A stretch of 11,270 bases of DNA, from NCBI GenBank assembly GCA_014801065.1, contig JAAVEX010000069.1, positions 2,114-13,383 of the forward strand, read 5' to 3'. The DNA comes from Barnesiella sp. GTDB lineage: Bacteria > Bacteroidota > Bacteroidia > Bacteroidales > Muribaculaceae. Below the pieces are notes generated by a model. That model was not told the origin of the DNA and made no database searches. It worked only from the letters and a program-made list of their open reading frames with translations. A program made the translations under genes and the position numbers. Below are positions 6,094-11,270 of this stretch, piece by piece; the first letter of the stretch is position 1, and every line of letters begins with the position of its first letter.

Positions 6094-8581
6094 GATACGT
6101 GATGGTTATGGAGTGGAGTTGGAAGTCGGCGGAGGCGGTGCCTTCGATGGCAATGTCGAGATAGGGGCGAACCGGTGCGGGGAGTCGGCAGCGAATGGGG
6201 GCTTTGAGGCTGCCATGCAGTCGGAGGGTGGCTACGCTCCGCAGTTCGGAGCCCGGGGCATTGCGGGCCATCACTCTGATCGTGCCGTTGAAGCTCGATG
6301 CCGATGCCCGGATCTCCATGGCCGTGGGGCGGCTTCCGCAGGGCAGATCGGCGGCACTTTGCCACGCCACGGGGCGCAGCGCGCTGCCGGGAGTGGAGGG
6401 CTCGACGCAGTAGAGCTCGTCGGTGTCGGTGAGCCACACTCGATTGTCGATCGTGTCGATGCTCCGGAAGTCGGCCGGCGAGGCTAACGATACGCTTCGC
6501 CCGTCGGCCGGTGATAGCAGCGTGATATTGCCGTCGGCATCGAGCATCCACAGCCGCTGCAAGGCGGGATCCCACGCTATATCGGTGGCCGTAAGGCCTG
6601 TGTCTAAAGTTTCTACACGCGATGTGCTCACTTTCAGCAACTGCCCCCGGTGGAGGGCCATGATCCCTTTCGGAGTCCTCACGGCTGCTCCCCCATGGTC
6701 TATCCCGCGCTGATCGATGAGCGAGGCCGAGGCGGTGAGGCGATCGATGTTGACCGCCACGGCGTAGATGGCAAATGAGGTCATGGCATAAAGATGGCAG
6801 CGGGAGAAGTCCCACGACGACTGCGAACCCACCGCCGGGTGCAGGGCCAGCACCGGCGAATGGCAACACTCCGTGGATGCTATCGGGGTGAGGGGTGCGG
6901 TCAGCCGGCACGCCACGACGGCTCCCTGATGGCGCTCGCTCTCGGAGGCGTTTTCTCCCGCCTCGGGGAGCGGTCCGGTTGTTTTCTCCAGTTCGCGCCA
7001 TTTCAGGTCGATATCGATTGATGAGGCGCGTGCCCCCGAGCCGTCGCTTTCGAGCGCTATAGTGCCGGTCAGACGGGTGCCGTCGTTGCCCAGCAGATCG
7101 ATGGTCAGACTGGTGGCTGATGCGTCGGGATAGCTCACCGAGGGGGCCCAGGCCGTGGGCATGAACTGTCCCTCTACGCCAAAGCGCCGGCGGCTGCCGT
7201 CGGCCATCCCGACGGTCAGCACTCCGGTGAAAGATCTGTTGGTGACCATTCCGCAGATATCGTAGATGTTGATCCGGGTGGTGGACAGGGGGGTGATGTC
7301 GCCCCACACTATGGTGTCGCCCATCGCTGCCACGGTGTTGGCCGTGAAGCGGTTGGGTGAGCTTATCCGGCCTATGAGGGTGCGGTCGGCCGATGATTGT
7401 GTGGCTGCGCTCGCTCCCGCCGACAATGCTTTGGTTATGAGGGCGATTTCCTCCGAGGGCGATCGGAAGGAGGTGCGGCGTAGGGATAGCGCCTTGGGGT
7501 TGCCCTCCACGTTGACTCTGACGGAGGATGTGGCTGCGCTGTCTAAGCTGACCGACAGCGATTGAAGCATTGTCCGGCGCATCTCGTTGCGTCGTGAGAA
7601 GTGGGTCGTGGCTCCGGGGAGTGCCACGGTGAGTGTAGGGGTGTAGGAGCTGGGGCGCACCAGGCGGTAGGCCGCCTGTTCGGCCGTGTCGAGGGGGTGG
7701 ATCTGCGGAGTGGTTTCGATTTCGATCGCCACTATCCCCTGGCTTTGGAGTCGGGTGGCATCGTCTTTGTTGACAGTAAGATGCAGTCGGTAGGTCGAGG
7801 CTGTCAGCGGGATAGATGGCAGCTGGAGGTGACCGTCGGTATTGACTGAAATATTGGTGGAGATCTCGGCGGCACACTGCCACCCGTTTTCCGAACACAT
7901 TATCATCGGCGACGAACTGTAGTGCCGGTGGCCCTGCGCGTCGAGAAGATGATAGCGTGCCACCATAGGCTGGATCCACTGTCCGCCGGCACACGCTATC
8001 GCCGCCAGATCGGTGTAGGCGTCTATCAGTGCCGACGATAGTTGCGATAGCCCCGACTTGCCTATGATGGAGTCGCTTCGCTGTATATCCACATCCTTGA
8101 TGGTTAATGGGTTGGTGCGTGTCGTGACGGTGCCCGTCTCCTCGGCTGAGAGGCGAATCCCTTCGGCCGAAAGGATCGAATCGTCGGTCATAGTCCACTC
8201 TCCGTCGTCGAGATTGAGCCGCATCGATCCGTTGGCGGTCATGACTATAAACCCTTCGGTGGTGGCCACGCCGCATATAAGGGGCGAGCGGGTGGAGCCC
8301 GTGTGTCGCTCGCCGTCCGATTCTATCAGCCATCCCGATTCTATCTCGTCGCTTTTAAATGAAAATAGATTGTGGGCACGCCCCTGCGTGTCGCGGTAGG
8401 AGGCAAGGGGCTTGGCAAATCCCTGGCCGAGCGACTGAAGTCCCGGTGCTACGGTGAGTACTCTTCGCCCCGAACGGTTGTCGGCCAGCAGGTTATGGCA
8501 GAGCGTCACCGCTCCGCCGTCGGTCAGTTCGTCGATCTTTAGTGTGAGTGATCCGGTGGTGTTTTTCATGGTGTTTTTCAT
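6077..8581 (-). CDS. Large virion-like or tail-accessory-like protein with propeller-type repeats
   Basis: 834 residues from the ATG at 8579-8581 to TAA at 6077-6079. An ATG at 8627-8629 would add 16 residues but lies upstream of the probable -7 box at 8603-8610, so it is not preferred; a second ATG follows at 8567-8569. No signal peptide or membrane segment is seen; the protein is beta-rich with many Ser, Thr, Asp and Gly. Residues about 405-440 (SSPNRFTANTV, MGDTIVWGDITPLS) and about 637-735 (PKGIMALHRGQLLKV, IAWDPALQRLWMLDADGNI) look like propeller blades. The last 85 residues (MEIRASASSFNGTIRVMARN, LRLHGSL, PYLDIAIEGT, ITITY) resemble the C-terminal beta-domain of large phage structural or tail-stabilisation-type proteins in Bacteroidetes phages (recalled pattern, not searched). 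The overlap with terL supports a phage origin. In phages TerL usually precedes structural genes; here it follows. Family identity is moderate to weak; the gene itself is certain. Confidence 0.8.
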   Translation of the reverse strand: MKNTMKNTTGSLTLKIDELTDGGAVTLCHNLLADNRSGRRVLTVAPGLQSLGQGFAKPLASYRDTQGRAHNLFSFKSDEIESGWLIESDGERHTGSTRSPLICGVATTEGFIVMTANGSMRLNLDDGEWTMTDDSILSAEGIRLSAEETGTVTTRTNPLTIKDVDIQRSDSIIGKSGLSQLSSALIDAYTDLAAIACAGGQWIQPMVARYHLLDAQGHRHYSSSPMIMCSENGWQCAAEISTNISVNTDGHLQLPSIPLTASTYRLHLTVNKDDATRLQSQGIVAIEIETTPQIHPLDTAEQAAYRLVRPSSYTPTLTVALPGATTHFSRRNEMRRTMLQSLSVSLDSAATSSVRVNVEGNPKALSLRRTSFRSPSEEIALITKALSAGASAATQSSADRTLIGRISSPNRFTANTVAAMGDTIVWGDITPLSTTRINIYDICGMVTNRSFTGVLTVGMADGSRRRFGVEGQFMPTAWAPSVSYPDASATSLTIDLLGNDGTRLTGTIALESDGSGARASSIDIDLKWRELEKTTGPLPEAGENASESERHQGAVVACRLTAPLTPIASTECCHSPVLALHPAVGSQSSWDFSRCHLYAMTSFAIYAVAVNIDRLTASASLIDQRGIDHGGAAVRTPKGIMALHRGQLLKVSTSRVETLDTGLTATDIAWDPALQRLWMLDADGNITLLSPADGRSVSLASPADFRSIDTIDNRVWLTDTDELYCVEPSTPGSALRPVAWQSAADLPCGSRPTAMEIRASASSFNGTIRVMARNAPGSELRSVATLRLHGSLKAPIRCRLPAPVRPYLDIAIEGTASADFQLHSITITYHETHR

Positions 8582-8588
8582 GGTGTTT
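8558..8588 (-). repeat. 12-base repeat duplicating the start codon context
   Basis: GGTGTTTTTCAT at 8558-8569 and 8570-8581, with a partial third copy to 8588. On the coding strand this gives AAACACCATG followed by AAAAACACCATG, so two in-frame start codons four codons apart carry nearly the same upstream context and encode MKNTMKNT. Either could initiate translation; the repeat may be a slippage-prone tract. Confidence 0.8.
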
Positions 8589-8602
8589 GATCGTTTTTGG
8601 TG

Positions 8603-8610
8603 CAAAGTTA
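8603..8610 (-). promoter_or_regulatory. Probable Bacteroidetes -7 box for the virion-like/terminase pair
   Basis: Read on the minus strand this is TAACTTTG, a full match to the TAnnTTTG consensus, 21 bases before the ATG at 8581. A good -33 TTTG box is not seen at the usual distance (the nearest T-rich stretch is TTTTCG, slightly too far), so strength is uncertain. Its position inside the longest possible reading frame argues for the shorter start. Confidence 0.55.
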
Positions 8611-8663
8611 CGCCGTGTGCCGATACCATTTATGCGAAAATATCATATCAGTTCTTTCAGTAG

Positions 8664-8694
8664 TTGATTTTGCATGCAAAATTTCTTACCTTTG
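8664..8694 (+). promoter_or_regulatory. metG promoter
   Basis: TACCTTTG at 8687-8694 matches the Bacteroidetes -7 consensus TAnnTTTG exactly. TTG at 8664-8666 lies 20 bases upstream, fitting the -33 element. Transcription would begin near 8700, leaving a leader of about 35-40 bases before the metG ATG at 8738. The -7 box is followed by a tandem CTTTGCA (8690-8696 and 8697-8703). Confidence 0.7.
8667..8682. promoter_or_regulatory. 16-base perfect palindrome in the metG promoter spacer
   Basis: ATTTTGCATGCAAAAT is a perfect inverted repeat lying between the -33 and -7 elements of metG. The half-site TTTGCA recurs at 8691-8696 and 8698-8703 around the -7 box and presumed start site. A dimeric repressor bound here would block RNA polymerase, so it is a candidate operator; no regulator is encoded in the window. 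It could also influence the divergent gene, whose -7 box is about 57 bases away. Confidence 0.5.
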
Positions 8695-8737
8695 CACTTT
8701 GCAAAATACAATCACACTCTTAGACATAGATCGACTA

Positions 8738-10780
8738 ATGGAAAAGAAATTCAAACGCACTCTGATAACCACGGCTTTGCCCTATGCCAACGGACCGGTT
8801 CATATCGGCCACCTCGCCGGTGTTTATGTGCCCGCCGATATTTATGCACGCTATCTTCGCCTTAAGGGGGAAGATGTAGTGATGGTGGGTGGTAGCGATG
8901 AGCATGGTGTGCCCATCACTATCAAGGCTCGAAAGGAGGGCGTGACCCCGCAGGATATCGTTGACCGCTACCATGGTATTATCAAGGAATCTATGGCCGG
9001 ACTCGGCATCTCTTTCGATGTCTATTCGCGCACCACTTCCGATCTCCACCGCCGTACGGCAAGCGAATTTTTCCGCCGCCTCTACGACAATGGTCAGTTT
9101 GAACAGCAGACGTCCATGCAGCCCTACGATGAGCAGGCGGGTGAGTTTCTGGCCGACCGTTATGTGGTCGGTACCTGCCCCCACTGCGGTAGCGACCGTG
9201 CCTATGGCGACCAGTGTGAGGCGTGTGGCACTTCGCTCAATGCCACCGATCTGATCGATCCTCATTCGGCTCTCACTTCCGCTCCCGTGACCATGAAGGA
9301 GACCTCCCACTGGTATCTACCGCTCAACAAATGGGAGGATAGTCTCCGCTCGTGGATTCTCGACGGTCATAAGGAATGGAAATCAAACGTCTACGGCCAG
9401 TGTAAGTCTTGGCTCGACCTCGGTTTGCAGCCTCGCGCCGTGAGCCGCGACCTCAATTGGGGAGTCCCCGTGCCCGTGGAAGGTGCTGAAGGTAAGGTGC
9501 TTTATGTCTGGTTTGATGCCCCGATCGGTTATATCTCCAACACCAAGGAGATTCTGCCCGACTCTTGGGAAAAATATTGGAAGGATCCCGAAAGCCGAAT
9601 CATTAATTTCATCGGCAAGGACAACATCGTGTTCCACTGCATCGTGTTCCCGGCTATGCTGATGGCCTACGGCGACGGTTTCCAACTCCCCGACAATGTG
9701 CCTGCCAACGAGTTTCTTAATCTCGAAGGCGATAAAATATCCACTTCGCGCAACTGGGCCGTTTGGCTCCACGAATATCTGGCCGACTTCCCCGGTAAGC
9801 AGGATGTGCTCCGCTATGTGCTGACGGCCAATGCCCCTGAAACTAAGGACAATGACTTCACATGGGCCGACTTCCAGGCGCGAAACAATAATGAACTCGT
9901 GGCTATCCTCGGCAATTTCGTCAACCGCGCTGTGGTGCTCACCGGAAAATATTTCGACGGATGCGTGCCTCAGGCCGGAGCGCTCCAACCGATCGACACT
10001 GAATTGTTTGCCACTATTTCCGAGGTCAAGGCCCGTCTGGAAGCCAACCTCGACACTTTCCACTTCCGCGAAGCCCTCAAGGACGCTATGGAGCTGGCCC
10101 GCGCCGGCAATAAATATCTCCAGGAAACCGAACCCTGGAAACTGGCCAAGACCGACATGGACCGCGTGGCCACAATCCTTTCCTGCGCTCTGCAGCTCTG
10201 CGCCAATATCGCCATCGCTTTCGAGCCGTTCCTTCCCTTCATGTCGGCCAAACTCGCCGCTATGCTCGGAATGGATCGCCTGACTTGGGACGATCTCGCC
10301 CGCACCGATCTCCTCCCGGCCGGACGAAAACTCGGAGCTCCCGAACTCCTTTTCGAAAAGATCGACGATGCTGCCGTGCAGGCGCAGCTCGATCGCCTTG
10401 CCCGCATCAAGGAAGAAAACCGCATCAACAGCTGGAAGGCGCAGCCCCAGGCTCCCGATGTCGATTTCGATACTTTCATGAAAGCCGATCTCCGCGTCGG
10501 AACTGTGCTGGAATGTACTAAGGTGCCTAAGGCCGATAAACTCCTGAAATTCCTGATCGACGACGGGTTGGAGCAGCGCACCATCGTGTCCGGAATCGCT
10601 AAGTTTTATAAACCCGAAGAGCTCGTCGGGAAGCAGGTGGTGTTCATCGCCAATCTCCCTCCGCGCAAACTCAAGGGTATCACTTCGCAGGGCATGATCC
10701 TTTCGGCCGAAAATGCCGACGGCTCTCTCGTGGTTATTTCCCCTTCGGCCGAGGTCGCTCCCGGTGCGCAGGTGAAGTGA
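8738..10780 (+). CDS. metG: Methionyl-tRNA synthetase
   Basis: 680 residues, close to the length of the E. coli enzyme. It charges tRNA-Met with methionine using ATP in the cytoplasm and is essential for translation. Visible parts: class I signature HIGH at residues 22-25 (in [13 protein letters not shown]); a zinc knuckle with C147, C150, C160, C163; the second signature KISTS at 333-337 followed by RN; an anticodon-binding helical region about 390-550 ([17 protein letters not shown]); and a C-terminal Trbp111-like tRNA-binding domain from about residue 574 ([38 protein letters not shown]). The ATG at 8738 is chosen because it begins right before the catalytic core ([19 protein letters not shown]) and sits downstream of the promoter; the upstream in-frame extension to 8597 runs through that promoter. 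Transcribed divergently from the virion-like gene. Confidence 0.98.
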   Translation: MEKKFKRTLITTALPYANGPVHIGHLAGVYVPADIYARYLRLKGEDVVMVGGSDEHGVPITIKARKEGVTPQDIVDRYHGIIKESMAGLGISFDVYSRTTSDLHRRTASEFFRRLYDNGQFEQQTSMQPYDEQAGEFLADRYVVGTCPHCGSDRAYGDQCEACGTSLNATDLIDPHSALTSAPVTMKETSHWYLPLNKWEDSLRSWILDGHKEWKSNVYGQCKSWLDLGLQPRAVSRDLNWGVPVPVEGAEGKVLYVWFDAPIGYISNTKEILPDSWEKYWKDPESRIINFIGKDNIVFHCIVFPAMLMAYGDGFQLPDNVPANEFLNLEGDKISTSRNWAVWLHEYLADFPGKQDVLRYVLTANAPETKDNDFTWADFQARNNNELVAILGNFVNRAVVLTGKYFDGCVPQAGALQPIDTELFATISEVKARLEANLDTFHFREALKDAMELARAGNKYLQETEPWKLAKTDMDRVATILSCALQLCANIAIAFEPFLPFMSAKLAAMLGMDRLTWDDLARTDLLPAGRKLGAPELLFEKIDDAAVQAQLDRLARIKEENRINSWKAQPQAPDVDFDTFMKADLRVGTVLECTKVPKADKLLKFLIDDGLEQRTIVSGIAKFYKPEELVGKQVVFIANLPPRKLKGITSQGMILSAENADGSLVVISPSAEVAPGAQVK

Positions 10781-10835
10781 TCCGGTATTACTTTCTGTTT
10801 ACTCACTCTCTTAGCTCTCTCCAAATTTGTCTGAA

Positions 10836-11270
10836 ATGTCGGAAAAACAGCCGCGAATATTGCTCATCTACACCGGCGGGACAATCGGTATGATCGAAAA
10901 TCCCGACACTAAAGCTCTTGAACCGTTCGACTTCACTCATCTGATCGACAACGTGCCTAAAATCAGGATGCTCAACTATGTTATTGACAATATCTCGTTT
11001 GAGCCACCTATCGATTCGAGCGACATGAACCCCGCCCACTGGATCGATATCGCGCGAGCTATTAATGATAACTATAATGACTATGATGGATTCGTGGTGC
11101 TCCACGGCACTGACACTATGGCCTACACTGCCTCGGCCCTCTCGTTTATGATCGAGAATTTGGCCAAACCGGTGATTATTACCGGGTCGCAGCTCCCGAT
11201 AGGGGAGGTGAGAACTGATGGTGAGGAAAATCTGATCACTGCCGTACAGATTGCTGCTGCTACCCGACGC
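10836..11270 (+). CDS. ansA: Type I L-asparaginase, 3' end beyond window
   Basis: 145 residues visible with no stop before the edge; the family is usually about 340-350 residues, so roughly 40 percent is present. It hydrolyses L-asparagine to aspartate and ammonia. The first conserved block TGGTIGM (residues 13-19) contains nucleophile-type T16, and the second block HGTDTMAYTASALSFM (90-105) contains T92 and D93; GSQLPIG and TDGEENLI follow, as in cytoplasmic AnsA proteins. There is no signal peptide, supporting the cytoplasmic type I form over the periplasmic type II. It begins 55 bases after metG on the same strand with no hairpin terminator between, so co-transcription is plausible. The start at 10836 places the catalytic block at the expected distance from the N-terminus. 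Confidence 0.95.
   Translation, partial: MSEKQPRILLIYTGGTIGMIENPDTKALEPFDFTHLIDNVPKIRMLNYVIDNISFEPPIDSSDMNPAHWIDIARAINDNYNDYDGFVVLHGTDTMAYTASALSFMIENLAKPVIITGSQLPIGEVRTDGEENLITAVQIAAATRR

Noticed and set aside
6090..8333. 747-codon alternative minus-strand frame inside the virion-like gene
   Set aside because: Translation is dominated by Arg, His, Pro and Gly, with no plausible start context; the overlapping frame has balanced composition and is coupled to terL.
8597..8737. 47-codon N-terminal extension of metG
   Set aside because: It would run through the metG promoter and adds sequence absent from the family; the ATG at 8738 starts right at the conserved core.
8700..8737. SAM riboswitch or T-box leader for metG
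   Set aside because: The inferred leader is under 40 bases, too short for either element, and no matching stem is seen.
10822..10829. CAAATTTG as a separate ansA promoter -7 box
   Set aside because: One mismatch to TAnnTTTG, only six bases before the ATG, and no -33 element; co-transcription with metG is simpler.

Overview
The window looks like chromosomal DNA of a gut Bacteroidales bacterium, plausibly Muribaculaceae-like (inference). Supporting signs are Bacteroidetes-type promoters (TAnnTTTG -7 boxes), A-rich start regions without Shine-Dalgarno sequences, signal peptides ending in A-Q, and a lipoprotein architecture typical of the phylum. There are eight genes: six on the minus strand (left and centre) and two on the plus strand (right). 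There are no RNA genes, CRISPR arrays, integrases or insertion sequences, and no gene-free stretch longer than 300 bases.

Left (1-2626, minus): three tandem paralogous secreted Sel1-repeat proteins. The left-most is cut by the window edge. They are more AT-rich than the rest and show recent repeat shuffling: two 87-base blocks 216 bases apart inside the first gene are almost identical, and the second and third genes share the same last repeat and C-terminal tail.

Centre (2721-8581, minus): a GC-rich run holding a beta-helix lipoprotein, a phage-type large terminase with all expected ATPase and nuclease motifs, and upstream of it an 834-residue protein resembling a phage virion or tail-accessory protein with propeller-like blades. 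The last two overlap by 17 bases and probably form one transcript from a promoter near 8605. No portal, capsid, protease, small terminase or integrase lies beside them. An intact TerL paired only with a virion-like protein among ordinary chromosomal genes is the most unusual feature here: either a prophage remnant or a domesticated phage-derived cassette.

Right (8738-11270, plus): metG (methionyl-tRNA synthetase with a C-terminal tRNA-binding domain), driven by a recognisable promoter with a 16-base perfect palindrome in its spacer. It is followed after 55 bases by the start of a type I L-asparaginase gene that runs off the window. These two are housekeeping or amino-acid metabolism genes and are divergent from the phage-like pair.
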